Shown here in pieces: positions 1-9,506 of a DNA stretch of 64,000 bases (position 1 is the first letter of the stretch; every line of letters begins with the position of its first letter). This stretch comes from Acetobacteraceae bacterium (GTDB lineage: Bacteria; Pseudomonadota; Alphaproteobacteria; Acetobacterales; Acetobacteraceae). The notes beneath the pieces were generated by a model. It ran no database searches. It was given only the letters and a program-made list of their open reading frames with translations, and had not been told where the DNA came from. The stretch lies in contig CANJLW010000002.1 of assembly GCA_947475245.1 (NCBI GenBank), positions 62,001 to 126,000 on the forward strand, in the 5' to 3' direction. The translations under genes were made by a program, and so were the position numbers.

Positions 1-725
1 CGACGACCGGACCGATGCGTCTCGGCACCGCGATCGTAGACATGGGGACGGGGCTGTACTCCGCCGTCGGGATTCTGATGGCGCTGCACGAGCGGGGGCG
101 TTCCGGTCAGGGCCAGTATCTCGACATGACTCTGTATGACTGCGGCATGTCGCTGCTGCATCCGCAGGCCGCCAATTTCTTCCTGAACGGCGCTCGCCCC
201 AAGGGCACGGGCAATCCGCACCCCAATCTCGTACCCTACGACAAATATCCGACCAAAACCTGCGAGATCTTCATCGCCAGTGGGAATAACGGGCAGTTCC
301 GCAAGCTGTGCGAACTGATCGGTCGCATGGACATGGCCGACGATCCGCGCTTCGCGAACAACGGCGAACGCAACATCAACCGTGTCGTATTGGGACAGGA
401 ACTCGCCGCGGCTTTTGCCGATCAGGACGGCAAGGAACTCTCACTGCGGCTGATCCGCGCCGGCGTGCCGGCGGGACCCGTGCTGCCGGTCGATGAATCC
501 ACCGCCGCGCCGCATACCGAACATCGGGAGATGGTGACGGAACTGGATGGCTACCGCGGGATCGGCACGCCCATCAAGTTCAGCCGAACCAAGGGGGGCA
601 CACGCCGCCCGCCGCCGAAGTTCGCCGAACACGGGACGGAAGTGCTGTTGCAGCACGGCTATACCGAGGAGCAGATCGCCAAACTGCAGGAAACCGGCGT
701 GATGCATGTGAAGCGGCGTATCTGA
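1..725 (+). CDS. CaiB/BaiF family (type III) CoA-transferase, C-terminal part; gene probably starts upstream of the window
   Basis: Frame is open to the window edge. Motifs typical of CoA-transferase family III: GLYSAVGILMALHERGRSGQGQYLDMTLYD and PHPNLVPYDKYPTK. Confidence 0.85.
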   Translation, partial: TTGPMRLGTAIVDMGTGLYSAVGILMALHERGRSGQGQYLDMTLYDCGMSLLHPQAANFFLNGARPKGTGNPHPNLVPYDKYPTKTCEIFIASGNNGQFRKLCELIGRMDMADDPRFANNGERNINRVVLGQELAAAFADQDGKELSLRLIRAGVPAGPVLPVDESTAAPHTEHREMVTELDGYRGIGTPIKFSRTKGGTRRPPPKFAEHGTEVLLQHGYTEEQIAKLQETGVMHVKRRI

Positions 726-745
726 CCGAGTCGAGCATCGTCGTC

Positions 746-3700
746 ATGTGGCCGCTCGATAAGCCGGCGAGGGATGTGCTGAAACTGTCAGGGCAGACAG
801 CCGTCCCCTGGGCGGTGTTCGACGCCGCGTGGTACCGACTGCAATATCCAGAACTGGTTGCCTTCATCGAGGAAGGCAACGACCGAGCCGTGCTGGAACT
901 GTATCTGGAAGACGGTCAGGCGCTGGGTCACGCGCCGAATGTGTTCTTCGACGAGACCTGGCACCGGTTGGCCTATCCCGGTGTCTCCGCCGCCGTTCAG
1001 GGGGGCGTGTTCGCGTCCGCGTTCGATGCCTATTGCCGTGGCGGCAACAAAGACCGTTCCGCGCACTGGTTGTTCGACGAGCGTTATTATCGCACCCGCT
1101 ATCCCGATCTGACCGATGAGGCATTGCAAGCCGGCGGTCTCGCGAACGGTTACGATCACTTCCTGCGCCACGGCTGCAAGGAAGGTCGGGTCGGGCATCC
1201 CATGTTCATGGGTTCGGTCTACCTCGATCAGTTCGATCAAGCGGACGCCGAAGGCATCGGCAAGGGCAATCCGTTCGCACATTATCTGGGCCGCCTGGAA
1301 CGGCGCGCGAAGGAAGTGCGCACGACCATCTATTTCGATCCGGATTGGTACAGAGGGCGCTATCCGCTCGTCCAGGCCGCAATCGACGACGGCGGCTGGC
1401 GCTCGGCCTTGGAGCATTACCTTTGCAATGAAACGCCGGTGGCCTTCGATCCTCTGCCGGCGTTCTCCGAGGCGCACTACCTTGAACGCTACCCGGAACT
1501 CGCCGGTGCCATCGGGCGAAGCGGGTTTCGAAACGGCTACAACCATTTTTTGCGCTTCGGGGCCCGCGAACTCCGCTCGCCGCACGAAACGTTCGATCTG
1601 ACCTGGTATGGCGAGCAAGAGCGTGTCCGCAACGATATCGAGCAGCGCAAGGCACCGGACGCGTTCACGCATTGGTTGACGATCGGCCGGCCAGAAGGAT
1701 TGTTACGCTCGGCGCCGATCGAACAAACGATTACGGTGGTTCAGGCGCGCGCATTGTCGCGCACGCGCGCCGCGGCGTTGATTCCGATGTTTGGACGTTC
1801 GCCGCTGGATTTTTCGTGCAACGGGGAACCCAGCGTCAGCGTCGTGGTCGTTCCGTCTGCCGATCTTACGGCGACGTTGAACTCGTTGGCGTCTCTGCGC
1901 GGGAATTTCCCCGGAGCGATTGAACTGATTTTGATCGATGCCGGCGGCCAGGAGGCTCTGCGGCATTTGGGGCGCTATCTCGTCGGTGCCACGATCGTGC
2001 GGTTCGAACTGGACGGCGGCCCATTGCGATCGCGCAATGCGGCGCTACCCTTCGCGCGGGCGGAAAGCGTTCTGTTCCTGGGCGCGGAGGTCACCCTGAG
2101 CTTCGGTGCGCTGGACGGCGCGCTGCGGCGTATCGCGGCCGATCCCCGGATTGCCGCTTTGGGCGGTATGGTCCTGCGTCCGGATGGCACAATTCTGGAG
2201 GCCGGTGGCATCGTCTGGCGCGATGGTTCCCTCGGGCGCTATCTGCAAGACGGTTCGCCCCTGGCGCCGGAAGCGAATTTCCTGCGCGATGTCGATTTCT
2301 GTTCGGCGTCATTTCTGTTGATGCGGCGATCGGCACTCGAAGCCCTGGAAGGGTTCGACGATGGCTTCGACAGCCCATGGTGCGCGGATGCCGACGCTTG
2401 CCTGCGATTGCGCGCATTGGGTCATAGGGTCGTCTACGATCCGCGTATCCAGATAACCGACACCGCGATGGCGGCGGAGTCCGCTGCGTCAATCGGGCAG
2501 GGACGGTTGCGCTTGCGGGACCGCCACGCGGATTATCTGGCGGAACGACCGGAGCCGGACGGCCGAGCGGTGAATTATGCACGTAGTTCGGGTCGAGATG
2601 GATTGGGGAGCAGTGTCGGACGCATCTTGTTCATCGAGGACATGATCCCGCTCCGCCTGTACGGGTCCGGTTTTGTGCGTTCGAACGATCTGATCGCGAC
2701 CATGGCCGGGTTAGGCTATGCCGTTACGGTTTATCCGATGATCGGTAATCGGGCGGAACTCGCGGGCGTTTATGCTGACATGCCGGCGAGCGCCGAAGTG
2801 ATGCACGATCGGATGCTCGACGATCTGACGGATTTTCTGCGGTTACGGCTGACGTACTACGACACGATCTGGATCGCGCGCACGCACAACCTGGACCGCG
2901 TGCGTTCGACCATCGAATCGATGTGGCCGGACAAGGCAAGTCGTCCGCGCATCGTGCTGGATACCGAAGCCATCGCTTCGCTGCGTCTTGCAAGCCAGGC
3001 ACGCCTGACGGGCGAGAATACCGATCCCGAAGCGGCGATGCGGCAGGAATTCGCGAACGCCGATTGTTGCGATCACATCGTTGCGGTCAGCCAGGCCGAA
3101 GCCGATCGTTTGCGGGGCATCGGCCTGACACGTGTTTCGGTCGTCGGTCATATGCGTCAGGTTCGACCGACGCCGCGTACCTTCGAGAATCGCCGAGGCC
3201 TGCTTTTCGTCGGGGCAATGCATAAAGCCGACAGCCCGAACTACGAAAGCCTGGCTTGGTTCGCCGAGTCCGTGTTGCCGTTGATCGACCGGACCTTGGG
3301 TTGGGAAACCCGGTTGACGATCGCCGGATACATCGGCGCTGACGTCAACACCGACCGGCTTCGCGCCAATCCCCGTATCACCTTGCTCGGCGCGGTCGGT
3401 GATACGACGGCGCTGTATGACCGTCATCGCATCTTCGTCGCCCCGACCCGCGTTGCCGCGGGGGTGCCCTATAAGGTGCATGAGGCCGCATCGGTCGGTC
3501 TGCCGGTTGTTACGACGTCGCTGCTGCGGGACCAGTTGGGTTGGACGGATGGCGTCGAAATACTGGCGGTTGACGGTGACGACGCGGCCGGGATGGCCGC
3601 GGCGATCATTCGCCTCTATCGCGATGCCGCGTTGTGGCAATCGTTGCGCGATGCCGCGCTCGATCGTATGGCGACCGACCATCGTGGGGAAGATTATGCC

Positions 3701-3751
3701 GTGGCGGTCAGCGCAATCATAAATACGGCAAATGCCAAAAATAGCCCATAA
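746..3751 (+). CDS. Large multidomain glycosyltransferase: N-terminal tandem 'FD..YY..YPDL...NGYDHFLRHG.KEGR' repeats, then GT2-like and GT4-like domains
   Basis: 1001-aa ORF with about 7 degenerate N-terminal repeats. GT2-like segment (SVSVVVVPSADLTATLNSLASL ... GFDDGFDSPWCADADACLRLRALGHRVVYDP) and GT4-like C-terminus (GLLFVGAMHKADSPNYESLAWFAESVLPLI ... VPYKVHEAASVGLPVVTT). Confidence 0.8.
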   Translation: MWPLDKPARDVLKLSGQTAVPWAVFDAAWYRLQYPELVAFIEEGNDRAVLELYLEDGQALGHAPNVFFDETWHRLAYPGVSAAVQGGVFASAFDAYCRGGNKDRSAHWLFDERYYRTRYPDLTDEALQAGGLANGYDHFLRHGCKEGRVGHPMFMGSVYLDQFDQADAEGIGKGNPFAHYLGRLERRAKEVRTTIYFDPDWYRGRYPLVQAAIDDGGWRSALEHYLCNETPVAFDPLPAFSEAHYLERYPELAGAIGRSGFRNGYNHFLRFGARELRSPHETFDLTWYGEQERVRNDIEQRKAPDAFTHWLTIGRPEGLLRSAPIEQTITVVQARALSRTRAAALIPMFGRSPLDFSCNGEPSVSVVVVPSADLTATLNSLASLRGNFPGAIELILIDAGGQEALRHLGRYLVGATIVRFELDGGPLRSRNAALPFARAESVLFLGAEVTLSFGALDGALRRIAADPRIAALGGMVLRPDGTILEAGGIVWRDGSLGRYLQDGSPLAPEANFLRDVDFCSASFLLMRRSALEALEGFDDGFDSPWCADADACLRLRALGHRVVYDPRIQITDTAMAAESAASIGQGRLRLRDRHADYLAERPEPDGRAVNYARSSGRDGLGSSVGRILFIEDMIPLRLYGSGFVRSNDLIATMAGLGYAVTVYPMIGNRAELAGVYADMPASAEVMHDRMLDDLTDFLRLRLTYYDTIWIARTHNLDRVRSTIESMWPDKASRPRIVLDTEAIASLRLASQARLTGENTDPEAAMRQEFANADCCDHIVAVSQAEADRLRGIGLTRVSVVGHMRQVRPTPRTFENRRGLLFVGAMHKADSPNYESLAWFAESVLPLIDRTLGWETRLTIAGYIGADVNTDRLRANPRITLLGAVGDTTALYDRHRIFVAPTRVAAGVPYKVHEAASVGLPVVTTSLLRDQLGWTDGVEILAVDGDDAAGMAAAIIRLYRDAALWQSLRDAALDRMATDHRGEDYAVAVSAIINTANAKNSP

Positions 3752-4135
3752 CGGCGAATTCGTATCAGAAATAATCCTAAAGATCGGCTAAAAACACTTT
3801 ACAGGTTGATGGCGCTGTCCTAAAAACATCTCCGTAAGGTGCTCCCCACACCTTGACTACGCCGCGACCGACAGCGCGTCGGGCCGGTTCCGCACTCTCC
3901 TCCCCAGCGGAACCGGTTTCGGCGTGGTCATTGGGCCCTCCCTCAATCCCACTCTCGTTATGATCGGGCCCGCGAGCCTGACCGTTGAACGGCGCGCGAC
4001 GCAGATATTCGACTCGCATGGGCCTGTCCCCCTTGAGTCCCGCCTCGCCGCTAACCAAGTCCGTTACGAAAGCCTTGTCGCCGTCGCCCGATGTGGGGCG
4101 GGGACAGGTTGTCGCCTAAGAACAGGGACATGGTC

Positions 4136-6715
4136 ATGGATATTCAAAAATTTACCGAGCGGGCGCAGGGTTTTCTGCAAGCCGCGAGCACCATCGCGAT
4201 CCGCGAGTTTCATCAACGTATCACGCCGGAACATCTGTTGAAGGCACTCCTCGACGACGAGGAAGGTGCCGCGTCGAGCCTGATCAAGACGGCCGGCGGC
4301 GATCCCAAGGCGGTGCAGACCGCGAACGACGCCGAAATCGCGCGCATTCCCAAGGTGCACGGCGGGGGCGCGGGACAGCCGCAAATCACGCCTGAACTGG
4401 TGCGCGTCCTCGATTCCACCCAGCAAACGGCGACCCGCGCGGGCGACGAGTTCGTTGCGCAGGATCGGCTGCTCGTCGGACTGTCCGCGTCCGATACACC
4501 GGCAGGGCGCGCCTTGCGCGGTGCCGGCGCGACGCCGCAATCGCTGGAAACCGTCGTGGCCGACATCCGCAAGGGACGCAAGGTTACCAGCGCCAATGCC
4601 GAGGCGAATTTCGACGCGCTGAAAAAATATGCTCGTGACGTCACCCAGGTGGCGAGGGAGGGCAAGCTCGATCCCGTGATCGGTCGTGACGAGGAAATCC
4701 GTCGCGCCATCCAGGTCCTCGCTCGGCGCACGAAGAACAACCCAGTGCTGATCGGCGAACCCGGCGTCGGCAAGACCGCGATCGTGGAAGGCCTGGCGCT
4801 GCGGATCGTCAACGGCGACGTGCCTGAAGCGTTGCGGAACAAAAAGCTGCTCTCGCTCGACCTGGGCGCGATGGTCGCCGGTTCAAAGTTTCGCGGGGAG
4901 TTCGAAGAACGGCTCAAGGCCGTGCTGAAGGAGGTTGAAAGCGCCCAGGGTGAGGTGATCCTGTTCATCGACGAGATGCACACGCTGGTCGGCGCGGGCA
5001 AGGCGGACGGGGCGATGGATGCCTCGAACCTGATCAAGCCGGAACTCGCGCGCGGCACGCTGCATTGCATCGGTGCGACGACGCTGAACGAATACCGCAA
5101 GCATGTGGAGAAGGACGCGGCCCTGGCGCGCCGGTTTCAGCCGATATTCGTGGGAGAGCCGACGGTCGCCGACACGATCAGCATCCTGCGCGGCATCAAG
5201 GACAAGTACGAACTGCATCACGGGGTGCGTATCACCGACGGTGCCCTGGTCGCCGCCGCAACGCTGTCGAACCGATACATCACGGATCGCTTCCTGCCCG
5301 ATAAAGCCATCGACCTGATGGACGAGGCAGGCTCCCGCCTGCGCATGCAGGTGGACAGCAAGCCGGAGGCGTTGGACGAACTGGATCGCCGTGTCATCCA
5401 ACTTAAGATCGAGCGCGAAGCCCTACGCAAGGAAAGCGACGCGGCGTCGAAGGATCGGCTGGTGAAGTTGGAAAAGGAATTGTCCGACGTGGAGGACAAA
5501 TCCAACGCCATGACCGCGACCTGGAAGCTGGAGAAATCGCAGCTCAACGACACGCAGAAGCTGAAGGAACGGCTCGATCAGGCGCGTTCCGAAGCGGAGG
5601 TCGCTCAGCGTAAGGGCGATCTCACGCGGGCCTCGGAACTCGTCTACGGTGTCATTCCGGCTCTGGAATTCAAGCTGAAGGAAACCGGCGACGGCAAGTT
5701 GGTGAACGAAGCCGTTGACGAGCAGCAGATTGCCGCCGTGGTGTCGCGTTGGACCGGCGTGCCGGTCGATAAGATGCTGGAAGGTGAGCGCGGCAAGCTG
5801 TTGCGTATGGAAGACGAGTTGCGCAAGCGCGTGATTGGTCAGGAAGAGCCTCTGCGCGCGGTGGCGAACGCGGTACGCCGAGCACGGGCGGGTTTGCAGG
5901 ACCCGAACCGACCGATTGGGAGTTTTCTTTTTCTGGGTCCGACCGGCGTCGGCAAGACCGAACTGGTGAAGGCCTTGGCCTCATTCCTGTTTGACGACGA
6001 ACGCGCGATGGTTCGCATCGACATGAGCGAGTTCATGGAAAAGCACGCCGTGTCCCGCCTGATCGGCGCCCCGCCGGGCTATGTCGGCTATGACGAGGGC
6101 GGTGTGTTGACCGAGGCGGTGCGCCGTCGTCCATACCAGGTGATCCTGTTCGACGAAGTCGAAAAGGCGCACGAAGATGTCTTCAACGTCTTGCTGCAGG
6201 TGCTCGACGACGGGCGTCTGACCGACGGGCAGGGGCGCACGGTGGACTTCAAGAACACCATCATCGTGCTGACGTCCAACCTGGGCAGCGACATCCTCGC
6301 GGCGCAACCCGAAGGTGAGAAGACGTCGATGGTGCAGGGCCAGGTTATGAACGTCGTCCGCCACCACTTCCGCCCTGAATTCCTCAACCGGTTGGACGAG
6401 ATCATTCTGTTCCGTCGCCTGCAACGCGCCGACATGGCCGCCATTGTGGCGATCCAGTTGGAACGTCTGAAGGCGCTTCTGGCGGATCGAAAGATCGACA
6501 TCGACCTGGATCGTGCCGCGACCGACTGGCTCGCCGCGGAAGGCTACGACGCTACCTATGGTGCCCGTCCGCTCAAGCGAGTGATCCAGCGCAGCCTGCA
6601 AAACCCGCTGGCCGGACTGATCCTGGAAGGTGCGATCAAGGAGGGGGAGACGGTTCACGTCTCCGCCGGTGCCGAGGGATTGACCATCGACGGCGCGATG
6701 GCCGAGGCAGCCTGA
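4136..6715 (+). CDS. clpB: ATP-dependent chaperone ClpB
   Basis: Two AAA+ Walker A motifs ([27 protein letters not shown]), Clp N-domain, central coiled coil. Start [15 protein letters not shown] (MVMDIQ at 4130 also possible). Confidence 0.97.
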   Translation: MDIQKFTERAQGFLQAASTIAIREFHQRITPEHLLKALLDDEEGAASSLIKTAGGDPKAVQTANDAEIARIPKVHGGGAGQPQITPELVRVLDSTQQTATRAGDEFVAQDRLLVGLSASDTPAGRALRGAGATPQSLETVVADIRKGRKVTSANAEANFDALKKYARDVTQVAREGKLDPVIGRDEEIRRAIQVLARRTKNNPVLIGEPGVGKTAIVEGLALRIVNGDVPEALRNKKLLSLDLGAMVAGSKFRGEFEERLKAVLKEVESAQGEVILFIDEMHTLVGAGKADGAMDASNLIKPELARGTLHCIGATTLNEYRKHVEKDAALARRFQPIFVGEPTVADTISILRGIKDKYELHHGVRITDGALVAAATLSNRYITDRFLPDKAIDLMDEAGSRLRMQVDSKPEALDELDRRVIQLKIEREALRKESDAASKDRLVKLEKELSDVEDKSNAMTATWKLEKSQLNDTQKLKERLDQARSEAEVAQRKGDLTRASELVYGVIPALEFKLKETGDGKLVNEAVDEQQIAAVVSRWTGVPVDKMLEGERGKLLRMEDELRKRVIGQEEPLRAVANAVRRARAGLQDPNRPIGSFLFLGPTGVGKTELVKALASFLFDDERAMVRIDMSEFMEKHAVSRLIGAPPGYVGYDEGGVLTEAVRRRPYQVILFDEVEKAHEDVFNVLLQVLDDGRLTDGQGRTVDFKNTIIVLTSNLGSDILAAQPEGEKTSMVQGQVMNVVRHHFRPEFLNRLDEIILFRRLQRADMAAIVAIQLERLKALLADRKIDIDLDRAATDWLAAEGYDATYGARPLKRVIQRSLQNPLAGLILEGAIKEGETVHVSAGAEGLTIDGAMAEAA

Positions 6716-6720
6716 GTGTC

Positions 6721-6753
6721 GGCGGCGTGGCCCCTGGTTCGGGCCACGCCGCC
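6721..6753 (+). terminator. Strong hairpin downstream of clpB
   Basis: Perfect 13-bp stem GGCGGCGTGGCCC / GGGCCACGCCGCC with a 7-nt loop, just after the clpB stop. Only a weak T-tract follows. Confidence 0.6.
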
Positions 6754-6791
6754 TCTTCCCCCCAGGCAGCCAACTATTCCATACTCCGGCC

Positions 6792-7760
6792 ATGTACAGT
6801 CAGGCCCTCAATACCCGGGAAACCGACACTTCGACCGACGCGGATTCATCGCGGTTCCAGGCGCGTATTGATGCCGAGGAGCGGATCGAGCCGAACGATT
6901 GGATGCCGGACGCCTATCGTCGGACGCTGATCCGCCAAATCTCGCAGCACGCGCATTCCGAAATCGTCGGCATGCTGCCGGAGGGCAACTGGATCACGCG
7001 CGCGCCCAGCCTGCGGCGTAAGGCCGCGCTGCTTGCCAAGGTGCAGGATGAGGGCGGTCACGGACTCTATCTTTACGCCGCGGCGGAAACCTTGGGCGTC
7101 GCGCGCGAAGAGTTGGTGGACCAGCTTTTGTCCGGGCGGGCGAAATACAGTTCCATCTTCAATTACCCGACGCTGTCCTGGGCGGATATCGGTGCCATCG
7201 GCTGGTTGGTCGACGGCGCGGCGATCATGAACCAAATCCCGCTGTGTCGCTGTTCCTTCGGCCCCTACGCCCGCGCGATGATTCGTGTCTGCAAGGAGGA
7301 GTCCTTTCATCAGCGCCAGGGCTACGAAATCATGGTGACCCTTGCGGGGGGAACCGAAGAACAGAAGGCGATGGCGCAGGATGCGCTCGATCGTTGGTGG
7401 TGGCCCTGCCTGATGATGTTCGGCCCGCCGGATGGTGATTCCAGCCACTCCGACACCTCCATGCGGTGGAAGATCAAACGGTTTACCAACGACGCCCTGC
7501 GGCAGAAATTCGTCGACGCGACGGTGCCGCAAGGCCATCGTCTGGGGCTGAGTTTTCCCGATCCCGATCTGCGCTTCGACGAATCGACCGGGCATTGGCG
7601 GTTCGGCGCGATCGACTGGTCGGAATTCAAGCGTGTCCTGGCGGGTGACGGCCCGTGCAACCGTGAACGCCTGGCCGCGCGTCGCAGGGCGCACGCGGAG
7701 GGTGCCTGGGTGCGAGACGCCGCGCAGGCCTATGCCGCCAAACAGCGAAAGGTCGCCTGA
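6792..7760 (+). CDS. paaA: 1,2-phenylacetyl-CoA epoxidase subunit PaaA
   Basis: Characteristic PaaA sequence ([37 protein letters not shown]) followed by paaB, paaC and paaD. Confidence 0.95.
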   Translation: MYSQALNTRETDTSTDADSSRFQARIDAEERIEPNDWMPDAYRRTLIRQISQHAHSEIVGMLPEGNWITRAPSLRRKAALLAKVQDEGGHGLYLYAAAETLGVAREELVDQLLSGRAKYSSIFNYPTLSWADIGAIGWLVDGAAIMNQIPLCRCSFGPYARAMIRVCKEESFHQRQGYEIMVTLAGGTEEQKAMAQDALDRWWWPCLMMFGPPDGDSSHSDTSMRWKIKRFTNDALRQKFVDATVPQGHRLGLSFPDPDLRFDESTGHWRFGAIDWSEFKRVLAGDGPCNRERLAARRRAHAEGAWVRDAAQAYAAKQRKVA

Positions 7761-7761
7761 C

Positions 7762-8037
7762 ATGATGCCGCTGTGGGAGGTTTTCATCCGATCGCGCAAC
7801 GGTCTGGCCCATAAGCATGTCGGTTCCGTGCATGCCGCCGATGCAACCATGGCGTTGCATGCCGCGCGCGATGTCTACACGCGGCGCGGGGAAGGCCTGT
7901 CGCTTTGGGTGGTTCCGTCCAATGCCATCGTAGCCTCGGACCCGGCGGATCGCGACGTGTTATTCGAACCGACCGCGTCGAAGATTTACCGCCATCCGAC
8001 GTTTTACGAGATCCCCGACGACGTCGGACACATGTAG
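7762..8037 (+). CDS. paaB: 1,2-phenylacetyl-CoA epoxidase subunit PaaB
   Basis: MMPLWEVFIRSRNGLAHKHVGSVHAADATMALHAARDVYTRRGEGLSLWVV; position between paaA and paaC. Confidence 0.95.
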   Translation: MMPLWEVFIRSRNGLAHKHVGSVHAADATMALHAARDVYTRRGEGLSLWVVPSNAIVASDPADRDVLFEPTASKIYRHPTFYEIPDDVGHM

Positions 8038-8041
8038 CGCC

Positions 8042-8743
8042 GTGGCGATAACCTCCATCCGCTTTGACGAAACCCCGCGAATCCTGCGGTTGTTGTCGTT
8101 GGCCGACGATTGTCTGATCCTGGGTCACCGCACCAGCGAATGGACCGGGCGCGCGCCGACGCTGGAAGAAGAACTGGCGCTCGCCAATATCGCGCTCGAT
8201 CTGATCGGTCAGGCACGGTCGCTGTATCAGGCAACGGGGCTGGACGAGGACTCCCTGGCCTATCTGCGCGACCCTCCGCAGTTTCGCAATGCGCTGATCG
8301 CGGAACTGCCGAACGGCGATTTCGCCTTCACGATCGCGCGCTTGTTCCTTGTCTCTGCCGCGTCGGACCTGACCTGGCGCGCGGCTGCTTCGTCCGACGA
8401 TCCGGATGTGGCCGCCATCGCCGCGAAGGCGGAAAAGGAAATTGCCTACCATGTCCGCTATGCCGCGGAATGGCTGATCCGGCTGGGTGACGGCACGGAG
8501 GAATCGCACCGGCGCGCGCAGGAAGCGATCGATACGCTGTGGCCCTATACCGGCGAAATCACCGATGACCGCGTCGCCTGGTCGGCAATCGTCGATCCCA
8601 TTCTGACCCGTGCGACCCTGACGCGGCCTGTCGACGGCTGGATGCAGTCGGGGGGACGATCCGGTCGCCATACGGAACATCTCGGACGGCTGTTGGCGGA
8701 AATGCAGATCCTGCCGCGCAGCTATCCCGGCGCGACATGGTAG
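8042..8743 (+). CDS. paaC: 1,2-phenylacetyl-CoA epoxidase subunit PaaC
   Basis: PaaC-like ferritin-fold sequence (LSLADDCLILGHRTSEWTGRAPTLEEELALANIALDLIGQAR). Confidence 0.95.
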   Translation: MAITSIRFDETPRILRLLSLADDCLILGHRTSEWTGRAPTLEEELALANIALDLIGQARSLYQATGLDEDSLAYLRDPPQFRNALIAELPNGDFAFTIARLFLVSAASDLTWRAAASSDDPDVAAIAAKAEKEIAYHVRYAAEWLIRLGDGTEESHRRAQEAIDTLWPYTGEITDDRVAWSAIVDPILTRATLTRPVDGWMQSGGRSGRHTEHLGRLLAEMQILPRSYPGATW

Positions 8744-9219
8744 AACGGCTGGCGCGAGCACGAGAAGCTCTCGACAGTGTCGTCGATCCGGAAATTCCCG
8801 TTTTGACGATCGCCGATCTGGGCGTCCTGCGCGATGTCCGTCTGGAGGGTGGTTGCGTCGTTGTGGAGATCACACCGACCTATTCCGGCTGCCCGGCGAT
8901 GAACGTCATCGCCCTTGATATCGAACGTGCCCTGTCGTCGGCGAACATCGGCTCTTTTCGGGTGCATCTGACCCTGACACCGGCCTGGACGACGGATTGG
9001 TTGAGCGAGGCGGGCCGATTGAAGCTGTCCGCATACGGGATCGCTCCCCCACCGCCGAACGGCGGACGACGTGCCTTGTTTGGTGAAAGCCATCCGGCCT
9101 GTCCGCGTTGCGGGTCCGAGGAAACCGAAACAATCAGCGCGTTCGGATCGACGTCCTGCAAGTCTTTACATCGGTGTCAACGGTGTCGCGAACCGTTCGA
9201 CGCGTTCAAATGTCACTAA
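8737..9219 (+). CDS. paaD: Phenylacetate-CoA oxygenase assembly/maturation factor PaaD (DUF59/MIP18 family)
   Basis: VVDPEIPVLTIADLGVLRDV plus C-terminal Cys motif CPRCGSEETETISAFGSTSCKSLHRCQRCREPFDAFKCH. Overlaps the paaC end. Confidence 0.93.
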   Translation: MVERLARAREALDSVVDPEIPVLTIADLGVLRDVRLEGGCVVVEITPTYSGCPAMNVIALDIERALSSANIGSFRVHLTLTPAWTTDWLSEAGRLKLSAYGIAPPPPNGGRRALFGESHPACPRCGSEETETISAFGSTSCKSLHRCQRCREPFDAFKCH

Positions 9220-9506
9220 CGCCCTACCCGCACCCGATTGCCTTTCGCCGCGCCCATGGCATTGCGCAGCGCGGACAGTGCCGCCACGATCGACGGTGCC
9301 GCGCGCGGCGGTAACCCGGCATCGCGTCGTTCGGGCGTTTGATAGAACCAGCGTAACGGGCGCAAATCCGGATCGGCGGGTTCCAACGTGAAGGCCCCCT
9401 CGGCGGTTTCGATCGTCAAGCCGACGTCGCCGACCACGACGCGCCCCGCGATGTCCCAAAGCGTGAGGCAATCGAGCAGGAGCGCGCGTAGTTCGGCATT
9501 CGTCAC
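9216..9506 (-). CDS. Uncharacterised small protein (about 96 aa), translationally coupled to the hydantoinase
   Basis: Likely GTG start at 9506 (VTNAELRALLLDCLTLWDIAG) overlapping the stop of the upstream hydantoinase gene; coding-like codon usage. Confidence 0.6.
   Translation of the reverse strand: MTNAELRALLLDCLTLWDIAGRVVVGDVGLTIETAEGAFTLEPADPDLRPLRWFYQTPERRDAGLPPRAAPSIVAALSALRNAMGAAKGNRVRVGR

Noticed and set aside
3777-4058. 93-aa minus-strand ORF in the gap before clpB
   Set aside because: No domain, atypical composition, and overlaps the probable clpB regulatory region.
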